In this document: one piece after another, positions 41,061 through 54,500 of the stretch | How positions within the stretch are numbered: the stretch's first letter is position 1 | Layout of the letters: every line of letters starts with the position of its first letter | From: Typhlomys cinereus | Taxonomy: Eukaryota > Chordata > Mammalia > Rodentia > Platacanthomyidae | DNA: 64,000 nucleotides | Assembly: GCA_023101885.1 (NCBI GenBank) | Contig: JALPQD010000513.1 | Span: 930,001-994,000 of the forward strand | Direction of reading: 5' to 3' | Translations under genes and position numbers: made by a program | Notes under the pieces: generated by a model | Database searches by the model: none | What the model was told of the DNA's origin: nothing | Seen by the model: the letters and a program-made list of their open reading frames with translations, nothing else

Positions 41061-42356
41061 TTTACATCTGCCACTTCTTTTATTGTTTTTATTTGCAGGA
41101 GGAGTTGAAACAAATTTTAAGGGTGCTTTTTATTTTTCCCCTAAATATGAATCATTCAAGTAAAACCAACTTAACTAGAAATGTAGCAAAGGGAAAAACA
41201 GCACAACCACCCAAGAGCAGAGGCTGGAGACGGGGCAGTGGGCACAAACATACAGACGCCTGCTCACCTGTTGGGGCAGCCTCCCCCAAAGGCAAGCGCA
41301 AGGACCCACTCTAAGAGGATGTTTCCCCACCCCAACCACCAAAAATATTTCAACTTAAAGCTTAAGGTTATAAAAGAAAAAAAAAAACTAACAAAAAAGA
41401 GAAAAAAAAAAAAAAAAAAAAAACACACAACCCCATGAACCACCCAGCCGTAACCACCTTTCTTAATCATAGGAGTTTCTTTTCATGTTATAAAAAGATT
41501 AATAAAAAATATTGAAAAAATTATTTCTCATCTTATTATTTGTAAAGATAATAGAATTCAGAAGTTTCTTAGAAAACAGACCAGAAACTGCCCTCCAATT
41601 TCCACCCCTGTTGCCGAGGACCAGCAGGACAGAAAGCTTGGGATACTGGAGCTGCTGGTGGAGACTGGAAGCCCAGCTCGGAAACCAGAAAACAGACCAG
41701 GCTATATGAGGGTGGTCAGAAGCAACTCCACGTGACACATAGCTGTGTAGAAAGGGGAACACAAGGTGGTCAGAAAGGCCCTAAACTCCTCCGTGACATT
41801 ACAAAACTGGTTTTTACAAAGATCCAAGCAGTTTGGTCCCAAACTGAGGTGAACACATCAATGTTTATTCACATGCTTCGTTTTCTCTTAAGAATCAAAG
41901 TTGCCCAAATTAAATCTTTCTATTACTACATATCCCTAAAGAAAAAAAAAGAAAAAGAAAAAAACATAAAAGCTTTTAAAATCAGGAAGAGACTGAAAAA
42001 AAATCACCAAATTAGTCCTCTTAGCTCCAAATAAAATGAACTGTTGTTTTCTAATAGGGAACAAACCAAAATCAAGCATCAGCATCACCTCCCTACCCTT
42101 GCCCCACCCCACACACCAACAACGGAGAAACACAGCTGGAGCCCAACGCAGAAAGCGGGGCAGAACTCAGGCTTGTGGTCAGCCTGCACTGTCCAGTGGG
42201 AACACCAGAGATGCATCCCACTGTGTGAAGGGTCTGCACTGCTGGTGAAGTGGGATGGGATTTTCAGGCTCTTCTCAATGCTTCTTAGGTTAGTTCCTCA
42301 CCAGCCTCTCCAAGTGCCTCTCCCCCCTGGGCAAGGGCTCCCATCACGAGTGGCCC
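41060..42356 (-). other. THRAP3: THRAP3 3'UTR
   Basis: About 1.3 kb from the stop codon to just past two adjacent AATAAA hexamers (minus strand). It contains A/T homopolymer stretches (about 41400-41423 and 41940-41965) and no SINE. Confidence 0.75.
41079..41093 (-). terminator. THRAP3: THRAP3 polyadenylation signals (two AATAAA)
   Basis: On the minus strand, gcaaataaaaacaataaaag carries AATAAA twice (plus 41088-41093 and 41079-41084). Cleavage is expected near 41060. Confidence 0.75.
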
Positions 42357-42578
42357 CTACTCAGTTGTGGGCTGTAAATTGTCCTTCTCTTCTCGGTTCT
42401 CTGTCCCACTCTCGTCGTCTTCAATTTCCCCTTCCTCCCCACTGAACTTGTCATGAGCCCACTTGGGGCTAGTGCTGGATTTCCGGAACATAAACCGGCC
42501 TCGGCCCCGAGGGAAGGCTCCTCGACCTCGGCCCCTGCTCACCCACTTGTCGCTGCCTTCGCCTTCCCGGTCATCATG
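42357..42578 (-). CDS. THRAP3: THRAP3 terminal coding exon
   Basis: Acceptor cttttctttcag. Encodes [20 protein letters not shown], the RG-rich [14 protein letters not shown], then an acidic tail ending QPTTE and TAG (42359-42357). Almost identical to the human C-terminus. Confidence 0.97.
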   Translation of the reverse strand, partial: HDDREGEGSDKWVSRGRGRGAFPRGRGRFMFRKSSTSPKWAHDKFSGEEGEIEDDESGTENREEKDNLQPTTE

Positions 42579-45500
42579 CTGAAAGAAAAGAAGAAAGCCA
42601 TCGGTGTTACACCTAGTTGTTGTCCTCCTGCTCAGCACACAACTCACTGACTGGGATCCAAGAAAGCCCCAGTGGAGTGAGTGCCTCTGCAGTCTCTACA
42701 AGTAGCAGCTTGGACACAATAAGAACAAAAACATTCATACGACCAAAGAAACATCTCACTTAATCCTACCTATCCACTATGTGTACAAAACAGTACCTTA
42801 AGCAATTCAGTATTACTTAGAATACCTTCTCTCAAAAGATGAATCTAAGAAAGCTATCATACCAAAATATGAAACTGAACTACTAGGCTGTAAGAAATCA
42901 GTATACAGCTAGGGGCTTCAGCACTTTCCAACCTTCTCCATCCCCGTCTCCCATCTGAATGTCCATCCTACCTATCCCTCCCGTTGTATGCAAGGAGGCG
43001 ATGTCGCAGAACAAACACACTTGCCTACACCCTGAATAATTTCATCCTGACCATCTGAAGACAAGAGAGTATAAGAAAGAATAAGGGAGTACAGCAGTTT
43101 TGAAACCAGACGTAGTTAAACTTCAGCTGTCCACACTGTTTCAAAGACACCCAAACAAAGACGCTGGAGCACAACTGGGTTCCTGAAGGTCAGTTTGGCT
43201 GAGTGCCAGCTCCTTCTGTCCAAGGCTGTGCATATACAATCAACAAACCAAACAAGGGTGGCAGTGCTCCTTGAGAAGGTGGCAGAGAGATAAGGATTTG
43301 GGCAACCCTTCCCTCCACTGCAGTTCCACCCCAGCATCCAGCCCATTTACCCCAGCCTCTTAGAAGACTGGAACTGGCGCCCAGCATCCCGAGAACAAGG
43401 AGGTCCATGTACAGCCTCTGCAGACCCTTCTAAGACATTCAGCTGCATGAAAGTCGTTCCAAGTGGACCATTTCCACAAACCCGAGTCATGCTGGCTTAA
43501 GACACGGTCTGCTGTGACCAGGTAGTAATACCCAAACCGAGAAGAGGTCTAGGAGAGGATCAGAGTGCTCAACAGTGACACCTGACTCTCACTACCACAC
43601 GTGAGCCTTCAAGTGTGTGATTATGTCGTCATTCATCCTTGGGTTCCTGCCATGTATTTTCACTCAGGGTCAAAAGTGCCTCAATTTATGGTTTCCTTTA
43701 TTTCGTGATAATAAAATCTATGAAGACTGTTTTGTTACCCAGCGAGAAATATGAAATTTGGGGTAACCTGAATCTATTTTCCTGGGTCACGATCAGTGAT
43801 ACTTGGTTTCATACTAACCTACCTCTTATTCCTTTGGGAGAAAAAAAGAAAAAGACTGAAAGAATGCTCAACAGCTTAGAGCAGAGAAGTTACAGTAGCA
43901 TTTCATTCTGATGACAGATACTTTCCTCAAAGAAGTCTGGAATTGCCTTTCCTGAAAATCTGGTACTAGGGAATGACTGAGGCCAGGGGTGAGCGCCGAC
44001 AGTTCAAAGACAAAGACCGAAAAAAAAAGCAAGAGTAACATTATTTTGCCCATTCTAGAGTCCACAGACATCTCAGAAAATAAAACCCTGTTGAGTTCAG
44101 CACTGATGATTCTAGAGAACAGTCATGGCCACCAGTATATTGTCCACAAAGTACACTTCTCCAGATCACAGACTTAGGCAAACCAATTATGACCTTGGAA
44201 TTAGCTGCTGTGGGTGCCAAAGGTTTTCTGTCCCTGGTTAGCCCCGGACACATACCAAGTAATACTTCTTGCTTTTGGGTGTGTACTCTGGGTCCCAGTC
44301 CTCTTCCCGGTTTCTCTTTTGAAAATCGTTGTTGCTGTTGTTGTTGTTATTACCAGAGTAGCTGCCTCTGCCCCAGCCTCTCCCTCTGGCTCGAAACTGC
44401 TATAGTAATAAATGGAGCAGAAGGAACAAAGGTTCATGTCAGCAGTAGGAAACTCCCTACATTCTGTTTAAGTGATTTCCTGGCGGGAAATGGATAGTTG
44501 TCCTCTAGTCACAGGAGGTGCAGCTTGTTTCCAGTTATGAGGGGAGCACAGTGGGCAAATGTTGCCAGATTCTGGGATGGGAAGTTGTAAAAGACTTCTA
44601 GGTGAACACAAACAGAAAACAACTGGAAATGGAAATCTTAGGGAACTAAATATTTTTATTTGGTGACTAGACTTTTTAATAGAGGCAATAAAGCTGGTGT
44701 TCTGCTTCTGGTTCTCGGAACCGGAAGCCAGGGGCTTAGAGAAAGGCAGAAGGTCTTACAAAAGTTCCCCGAACTCGGCCGCCGCCTCTTTCATTTGGAC
44801 CCACGAAGTCTTTGGTCCCCAGTCTGGATTTGTCAAAGCCTGTGGAGCTCTCCTCTCTCTCCTCTGCCTCCTCAGGGTACTCTTCTGCTTTGTAAGAATG
44901 AGACGACTGGGAAGAAGAGGAGGAGGACCTGGACCTGTCTCTTGCTCTCCGGTGCTTCCTGCAAAGAGAAGCAGCAGAAAAATCAAATCAAGACTCTGCT
45001 CCAGGCAGTCTTGTGGACGAGGAACAGGAGTCGGCAGTGAAGACACTGCAGCCTAAAGAACCAGGTCATGCCCAACACCAACACACCCTACCCACTCCGA
45101 AGATCTGGGGGCTTCCACCCTATTCCGACAGTCATTCAGTCACATATTTACGTCTAAGCCTGTAATAAATATGCAACACATAGAAAGAACTAAATACAGC
45201 CAGCATTTTTGTTTTCAGTAGCTTAGTCTAATATGTATTATGTAAGAGAAAGAAAGCAGTCCTTTTATTTCACCATGCTATTAGTGCTTTCACTTCTAAT
45301 CCTCAAAAAATGCCCATCTCATAGAGTAGCTCTATGAATAAAATAAACTTTGTGTCTAATCCGAGTTTTAAATATTCTGTATCGCTCCCATTTTATAGGC
45401 AATAGGAGCTAAGCAGAGCCTGGACCTAATTATCCCACCAACACCACTCATCATATGCCACTGAGCGCAAGAAGGCTGCACTGTTAAGCCCAGGACTGAA

Positions 45501-48500
45501 ACCACTCTTGCCTAAGTTGTTTCTCTTCTTTTGCTTCATCTGGGGGAATTACAGACTAGGGCAAATTAATTTAACATGATGACTCACTGTCTATACACTA
45601 GAGGTATGTGCCCGCCCTGCAAGGGGTTAACGGACATGGCTACTAAATGACCTTAAAGTGGTTCTACTTGGTCAAGCTGCCAGGAATAAAGAACCTCAAG
45701 GATTTTGCAGCGAGGTGACAAAAGCTTCTTTTCCCTTGCTATAAAGGACACTTTGCATCCTCTACTCTAGCAGAGCATAACCTACTCATCCTATATAACA
45801 TCTACTCATAAAAAAGAAGAAACCCAAATTACCAAAAAAATGAAGGTGGATAAAGTCTGACCATCAACAACTTTTTTTTTTTAAAGTTTATTCAATTGTG
45901 TATGTATGTGCATGTGTATGTGTGTGTGTGTAGGACCATGGGCGAATTCGGGAACCACCATGGATCGCCTCCACCTCCTCGTTTACTCTACCCCAAGATT
46001 CACAGGCTCCGCCCACCAGGACCAGAAACACAGCCCCCCCCCCACCCCCACCCCCGTGTATACGTGGGGTCTAGGTTCCGAACTCAGGACCTTCTTCCTG
46101 CAAGCCAGAGGGTTAACCCCTGAGCCACCTCTCCAGCCCCAACAACTATTTTAATAAGTTTTCAAAACTTACTAGTTGTGAAGGCATTTTCAATGTAATA
46201 CTAGTTTTTATAAACGAAACACAATAATGACAATAGTAATAAATACTGATCATTTTCCCATTGCCCCAAGTCACAGAATACTACAGCTGTGAGAGACTTT
46301 GTTTAGAAATCACACAAGTCAGAAGTAGGCATGTTTTCAGGAAGCGCGGTCAGAATCAGTTCTCTAGATTCAACCATGAAATGCTTGTGATGTTCCACCC
46401 TTGTCAATGTTGAAGACTTCTGTACCGCCCTCTACTTTCCTTGCTGAGGTCTTGTCCTTTATCTACAAACATCCAGGAACACTGCTAGGGTTATAAGTAA
46501 CCCAGAGGAACCAAAACATGGACTTTGTTGTCACCTGACATTTGTGTTACCTTAGACAAATCACCCCCAAGCTCAGTTTCCTAACCTTTCAAATGGGACA
46601 AAATGGGTAGTATGTCAACTATTCAACTTATCCCACAGGCTTGTAATTAGAAAAGAGCCGAGGTTGGGGTTGGGGCTTAGAGGGTAGAATGTACAAAGCC
46701 CAAGTTTCAATCCCCAGCACTACATAAAACCAGGTACACTAACCCCAGCACTTTGGAGGTAGAGGCAGAGGATCAGGAATCCAAGGTCATGTTTGAGGCT
46801 AGCCTGGGCTACTTGAGACTGTTTTTAAAAACAAGAACATGGGCTGCAGAAATGACTCAGGGGTTAAGACTGCCTTGAAAGCAGAAGGTCCCGAGTTCCT
46901 TTAAAAAAAAGAAAAAGAAAAAGAAAAAAAGCCAGGTGAGGACACCCTGCACTTCAGGCCCTGGTAGGTAGAGCCTGGGAAATCCCTGATGGAAGCAGAA
47001 AGGAAATCACCCTTGGTCTTCCACAGGGACATAGTGTTTTCTTTTACTCGATCTCTTTCTCTCACAAAAGGGGGGGGGGGCGCACACACAATTTCTTTAA
47101 GGGGGGACTCAGTAATTAAAGGTACCTGTACAAACCTAATGAGACCCGAATTTGATCCCAGAGATGACATGGTGGACAGAAGAAAAGTGACTTCCACAAG
47201 CACACAAGTGCAGTCTACCTCGTGTGTTCTGCCTCTCTCTCTTTTTTATAAATGGTGTCTAACAAAAGTAAACATTTAATAAATAATCAAGTCGATTAAA
47301 TCGTTATTAGGTTTGTAAGACAAATTTCCACTGAGATTCTGTAACAAGAACAAAACCAGGAGTATCATAAATTTTTTAAGATTCATTTTTGAACCATCAC
47401 TTTGAGGAGTTAGAAGCTTTAAGGTAAAATAATGATACAAAATTCTTAGAAAGCTGTATTTAAAATGACCAAAAAACATTTCATTAATTTAATGACTAAT
47501 AACTCTTCTTCAAAAACTCTGAAACTGTTAAAACACATCACTTATGCAGTGATTGGCTAATCGTTCAAGATTTACTACGTGAACATTCCTATCACTTTTA
47601 TGCAATAAAAATAAAGGATTATTTGAATATTTCACTTTATGCAGTATTTTTAGGCCTTTCTAGGGTATAAGGCTTAGAAAGAAAAACATTCTTAACTAAT
47701 ATTGTCACATTTGATTTAAGTTGTCTTTTATTTTAAAAACTCTGTCGTTCCAGTTCAAAAATAACCAACGTAGTGCTTTTTAAGGGAGGTTTGTAAAAGG
47801 TTGCAATTTTGTTTCTTTTAATAAAACATGACTGAAATCATACAACTTTCAGTAATGCAAGAGGACTAAGGGTGAAGTTCAATTGGCATGCATTTGCTTA
47901 GCATTATGTAAAACCCAGAGACAATCTCTGAGCACTACCAAAAAAAAAGTAAATATAAATTTCAGGATATTGGCCCTGCAATGTCTAGCAATTCCAATTT
48001 CTTTCTTTTCTTCTCTTCTGGGATTTCCTAGATTCCGCCTAACAGCTGTAAGTGATTCCCTCTGACATTTTTTACAGGGGACCTTCGATCCCAACTCAGA
48101 ACCTTCTTTTTGGAAGACATAATCTTAGCCCCTGAGCCATCTAACAATGCCTATGAACATAAGTTTGTTTTTTTTTTGTTCCTTTTTAGTGAATCTAGTT
48201 AAAAAGATACTTCACACTAACAGTTCTGTACTATCTAGCTATACTCAAGATTCTTTGACCAGTATTTTTATTTTGCAGTCTTAGCCATTTCTAAACCATA
48301 ACTCCATGAAGATGTACAACAAGAAAGATATAAAAAAGAAGAAACTGCAAAGTTGTTCTAATTCCTAATTCTTCTGGATTGGGGTGCCTAGTCCATCAAT
48401 AGCCAAGGGGGCAAGTACCTGTAATACACAGTGACTAAGAAGCAAGAGCATTGCTCCAAGTTCCAGGGAGACGGGCACACAGTTAAGTTCCAGGCTAGTC

Positions 48501-51500
48501 AAGAGACCCTGGCAAAAACAACACACACAACCCAAAAGCAAAAGAGACTTTTCTGTGGAGTCCCACTAGAGTAGTAGGTAAGGACATCACGTACTTCTGC
48601 TTCTTTGATCCTTTATGAGTTTTCTCTGTTTTCTCAGTTGATCTTTCCCTTGAATGGCTTGAGTCTCGGGAATCCACTGATTCTCTTGATTTACCTCGCT
48701 TAAGATCTCTCTCCTTATGTTTTTTACGACGTTCAATATCAAGGCGAAGATCAACAGGATCATCTTTGTATTTTCCCTCAGCCTGCCAAAAAAGATGCCA
48801 AAATTAAGGTTTTGGTTATTTGGAATAACTAATGCTCAATCACCCTCAAATGTGGTTTCTACTAATGGAGGGAGTGCAGTGGAAGCACTGGGAATGTAAA
48901 GTGCCTCACCCGAGCCAGTTTTAAAAAAACAATCAAGTTGGAAGCATTTTGAAAATGCTGTGTGAATCTTGCATTGTTTCTCTTGTAGCTCAGTAATGAC
49001 TCTGGCTAGTCATTAGGCTGAGGTCACCAAAATCAGCTCTGGAAAAAGGAATCTCACCTCTCCATATTTACACTAAAGCAGTCACCCATTGCTCATTCTC
49101 TATATAGAACAAGCTCAAAGAATGAGCAATAAAAAAAGAGACAAAAAACAACACTGGTCCAGATCAACTCTGTAATGGCTCTCAATAATTCCTGGGCTTT
49201 TGGTGAGGGGCAACACAGAGGTGGTTTCTATTTCATCGAGGCAGGTCCTCCCTAGAACGGAGTGGCATTTTATGTACATGAACCATAAGCTTTTTAATGC
49301 AGTAATGTTTAATTTAAATTAATAACAGTAATAATAGGAATTAAGGAGCTTTCTTATTTCATCACTTTGTTTATGAAACAGGACTTGGGGCCTCCACACC
49401 CTTCAAAGGAAGAGAAAAAAAGGAAAAAAAAATAAAAGAACAAAAAAACAAATGCAGCCAGTGCTGGGGGCAGCTGGACAGCACCTCTAAGGAACTGGCT
49501 GCTGAGATATAGAGGAGGCAACTTCTGGTGCTCCACTCAGGGCAGGAAAGAGGAGAGATTGTGCGAGACTGTCCCTCAAACATTTAACAAAAAGACAAAT
49601 TTGGTGGAAAACTTATCAATAATTTCTTTTGAAAAATTTCAACAGCATAACAGCCATCTTTCATTTAAATTTCAACAGTATATGTGAATGATGGTCAACA
49701 AATACAAAGAATACTGACTTTAAAAACTCCATCTAATATTTCACAGTAAAAGATCCTATACAAGTTTTAACCAAAGTAACAGTGTTATGTGTATATTACT
49801 ACAAATGTGACTGGGCCATTTCAACTTAATTAAAGTACTAATAACTGACAGATGATAGATATGGTACAATGTTGGGAGAACACTGGACCAGCTGTTGAAA
49901 ACAGTCTATGAAATTAAGATATAAATATTTCACTCTCCTCTGACATGCATGTCTTTTTGAAATCATGGTTGGAAATAGTGCATGTAGACAGTTGATTTGA
50001 TAATACTTACAAGCAGAAAAATATCACAAAAAGTTTCTTCTCTCATCATGGGCACTTGTTCCAAAACGCCTCTCTTTTTTTTCTCAAGCTCACCTCAATA
50101 GACTCTGGGGTCATTTACCATATTCTAACCACTTCACAAAGGTTGTTGATACATTTAATAAAAATTAACCCTTTGTAGTTCATTTTTAGAATTATGCCCA
50201 TCCTTAAAAGAAAAACACAAACTTAAGTAGAGAGTAATTTAAACAAACACATTTCTGTCAAGTTCATGCCCAACGCACTCATTTTGTTGGAATTACTGAT
50301 CAAAGCAACAGTTCACCTTGTAGCCAGGTTCCCGGGGACTTTTCATTTCCTCATGAGCCAAACCATGTTTTCTGAATGTACTGGGTGAAATGTCTATCCT
50401 CCTAAAATTGAAAACACTAAATTGAGTAAAGACTCACAAACATCTCTATTATTTTTTATAACTTACCTGTGTATTACATTCCTTTATTCCTCGTGTGTGT
50501 TAGGGTTGAAACTAGAGCACATATATTCTACCAATGAACTACACTAGAGTCTATGTGTGAGTTTGTGGAGGCAGTTCTTTCCTTCCATCTTTATGTGGGC
50601 TCTGAGGATCAAACTTAGGTCTTCCAGATCACAAGCAAGCATCTTTACTTGCTAAGTCACTAGTCCCCTGCCCAATACAATTTCATACTTTTAATTTTAT
50701 TATTTTTATTCTGTGGTGGGGAGTTCACTTACACATGTGTGGAGGAAGATGCCACATTCAGCTTTTACATGAATGCTAAAGATTAAACTCAGGTCCTCAA
50801 TTTTAAGTGCCAAGCAAGTAACCAACAGAGCCATCTTCCCAGGACTTTTTATTCTATTTTACTTTCTGAAACAGGATTTTACTATATAAACCCAGACTGG
50901 CCTTGAATTTCCATATACCACCCTATCTTATTATTTTTAATAGTATCCCATGTAAGGGCTGGAGAGATGGCTCAGGGTGTTAAGACTGCCTCACAAGCAG
51001 AAGGACCTGAGTTTGTACCCCAGATCCCCCATAAAAACGCCAGATGGAAATGGCTTTGGCCTACATTCCTGGTTCTAGAAGGCAGAATCTAGGAAATCTC
51101 CAAAGGGAGCAAAAAGAAAGAAGCAATCCAAGATAATTCCCGAAGTCATCCCTAAATCTCCACAGGCCCACTGTGTTCTCTGAGACACACACAAAATAGA
51201 TACAGATGATAGATGACAGACAGTCTGACAAAAAATTGCGTCCCATGTAACCCAGGCTGGCTTTTTAACTGCTCATCTTCCTGTCTCTCTCCTGAGTGCT
51301 AAATTATAGGTATGTGCCAGATCCCAGTTTCCCACATATATTTTTTACTTAAATATTTAACATTATTCTTCCTTTGGAAACATATGTACACAAAGACACA
51401 TAAAACCTCAAACTCTCAGCAACTGTATCAGCAGTAGTGCTCACTTAACAAGGCCAATTCAAATGCAGCTTTGCTCACCACTGTGTCTACGCCCTAAGTG

Positions 51501-54500
51501 ACTATGCTTTGCTCTCCTTAAAGAGTACTTTTTAATCTTCATCTTATGAATTTGAGCAAATGGGGCTAGAACAATGGCTCAGTAAACCTATGCCTCACAA
51601 AGAGGACCTGAATTCAGATCCTAGACCCCACAAAAAACATCAGGCTGAAATGGCGGCAACTTGCACTTCTGGCCCTGGAAGGCAGTTTACCAGGCCAGTA
51701 AACTCTGGAACAAAGTAAAAAAGAAGATGAGCAATACAGGATGATTCCTGACATCACCCTTGGACGACCTCCATAGGCATACATAGTACCCTCTGATACA
51801 CACAGACACAGACACACACACACAAGAATTTGAGCAAATGGGCCCATGAATGCCCTTATAAGTCTGAGTTTTCCCAGAATGTTCACACCAAATGCTAAAT
51901 CGAAGGGTTCTTTACAAAGATGGGTCTTCCTACCTACCACAAGTGACTTCTAAGAATTAATGAATATGATCAACTTTTTTCTTGCTGAACAGATTTCCAC
52001 AACTAAATGAAAATATTATAAACCTGCTAAGTTTTAAACCCTTGAGATAATCTTTTTGAGCTTCACCACATTTTCTCCAGCAAATTCAAATCCCGCTACA
52101 AGTTTATGTATATATGTATGCATGTATACAAACGCATACATTATGAAATACATAAATTTGCTTAAAGAAGTTAGTATTTATTCTAACTACACAAACACAC
52201 AGTAATCCTAGGTTATCATGTTCCAGTTCCCAAGAACACAGGAGTTCACCCATGAAAACTTGTCCACAGGCCCTAAGTGAGAGACTACATACAGTCCTAT
52301 AAAATGTGTTCTTTTCATTTTCAACATAAATTCCCCAAACTATCTAATAACTTAAATGATATTACCCTAATTTTGAACTTAAGGTACAGGTACAAAATTC
52401 TATGGAAGCAGCAAAACTCAACAAGACAAGTTCAACATTAGAAAAGAAGACTTTTTATAACAACCCCCAAAATAAGCCTTAGGAACTCACCTGTGTATCT
52501 CTGGGCTTTTCTTGTTTTTAGCTGCTTCCTGTTCATTTCCTCTCTTTAGGTATTTAGTAAAGCGCTCATGTAATGTCATCCCAGAGGACCCAAAGTGATG
52601 TTCTGTTAATATTCAAAGAAATCCATGTTATATATCAACGACAGACATAATATTCACAATGTTCAACTCAAATGAACCTGCAACCAGAGATGTTACTGAA
52701 GTAGTCAAATCCATATAGCATATTGAAAACAGGAAGAAAACAAAGTAGCTGGTTCAGAAATACAACCCAAAGCTGGACTTAAGATTTCTAGTGTAGTGAC
52801 TATTTTGTCTGTTCACATGTTGCTGATAAATTCACAACAAATGGCTTCTGGGAACATGGGATTTTGTTCTGACTTATGCCTCTCTGATTACAATTATTAA
52901 ATAATCCAACTTGGCAAAGGAGTTCACACCAACACCAGGAGTGGAGGTGGTTATGGATAGGCTCAGCAACAGACACCAACACGAAGAGTTGAGGAAATTG
53001 GCCATGCCAATGCTGAAAGAGGGTAACCTCATTTGCCAAACAACAGGCCAACTCACTGAACCAGCTAAGAAGTATGGCAGTGGACTGAAGCTCACTCAGG
53101 AGCCAAACATCTCAGCAGTCCCTGTCTGGTGCTGACAAATGTCAAACTATGCTAGCTTTCCCATTTTATCCACCTTCCCAGGGACTAGTCCCCACCCTTG
53201 GCTGGGCCTTCCTCATCTGCAGGCTTCTTAAGGGCTTAACTAATTCTTTACAAATGTGCCCTGAATTGACTGAACCTGAATTTTTTTTGTCAAGTTGACA
53301 TCTGTATCTAACTATCATAGTAACCTTATCAAGGGACATATTTAAGGGCACAAAAATAATTCCTGCTTGACTTTAAACTATGAACCTGTAACCAACTTAA
53401 CAAAGCTTCCAAATTACTTCTGACTAAATAATACAGAGAAAAAAATTCAAGAATCAAGTTTGAGAATGGAAAAACAACTTCTACACCTGTGTTAAAAATT
53501 TTTTTACATATTTGGCTGACACTTCAAGTTATTCACTTGTTATTAATACATGGGAACATCCTCCTAAAGGAACTTTAAGCCCTGAGCTTCACGGGCCCTT
53601 CAGATGAAAGAAGAAAAGGGCCCGAAGGTTCCCTCATCCTGCTTGTGCCACATGAAATGAAATACATGGAAATGGTATGCGCTCACCTTTCACATGATGG
53701 ACAATTGTCACTATATGCTGGGCAAACAATTCTGAGGGGCTCCGCTGAGACTGAGCTGACTGTATATGCTGGAAAATGGAGCGAAATTCCTGTTCTTTTT
53801 TGTTGCTATGAACCAGATCTCGACAAAGCTTTCGTTCCTGAGCCAATAAGCCACTGGGTCTGAAAAAGAAATACAGGAAGATCCACTGTAACAAAACATG
53901 CAGAAAGTCAAACTCTTTTTTTTTTTTAATTTTCATTCATTTGTGTGTATGTCTGTCAGAGGTCACAGTATATCCCTGTGCCAGCCCAGGGGTGATAGGC
54001 AATTATCCTGGATCACTTCTCTCTCTTTTTGCTTTACTCTGGGATTTCCCAAGCTCCGCCCAACAGGTCTGGGAAGTGCAGGCTTCTGCCATTTCCACCT
54101 GGCATTTTTATATGGGACTTGGATCTGAACTCAAGACCTTCTGCTTGCAAGGCAGCCTTAACCCCTGAGCCATCTCTCCAGCCCTAGAAAATCAAACCAC
54201 ACAAAATATTAGTTTTTTTGTTTCTGAGGCAAGGTTTTGCTTTGCAACTCAGACTGGCCTTGAATTTGAGGCCTTCTGAGTATCTGGGGTACAGGTATGG
54301 ATCAAGTAAGTCCTCTAATACTGAGCCCCAAGTTTCCTTTTTTTTGTTTGCCATTCTGAAGACAGCCTCCCAAGAGTTTTACATCTAACCATATCATCCC
54401 TTTTGTTCACATCTACCAAAGCAACAAGTACACACTGTAACAAAGGAAAGGCATGTCTAGTATTTCTCCTCTTTCATCACTAGGAAGCTCCAAGTGAAGT

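Larger units (their letters stand above)
44959..48594 (-). other. THRAP3: THRAP3 intron
   Basis: 3.6 kb. Contains a long SINE (reverse, 45885-46140), MIR (46545-46625), ID+B1 (46665-46830), a long SINE (46848-47090), B2-like (47095-47220), a partial long SINE (reverse, 48000-48145) and a possible B1 remnant (48365-48520). 47225-47880 is AT-rich without a recognised repeat. Confidence 0.75.
50402..52490 (-). other. THRAP3: THRAP3 intron
   Basis: 2.1 kb. B2-like reverse pieces (50555-50670, 50720-50845), long SINEs (50955-51195, 51562-51830) and a B1-like fragment (51241-51325). 51840-52490 is AT-rich without a recognised element. Confidence 0.75.
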
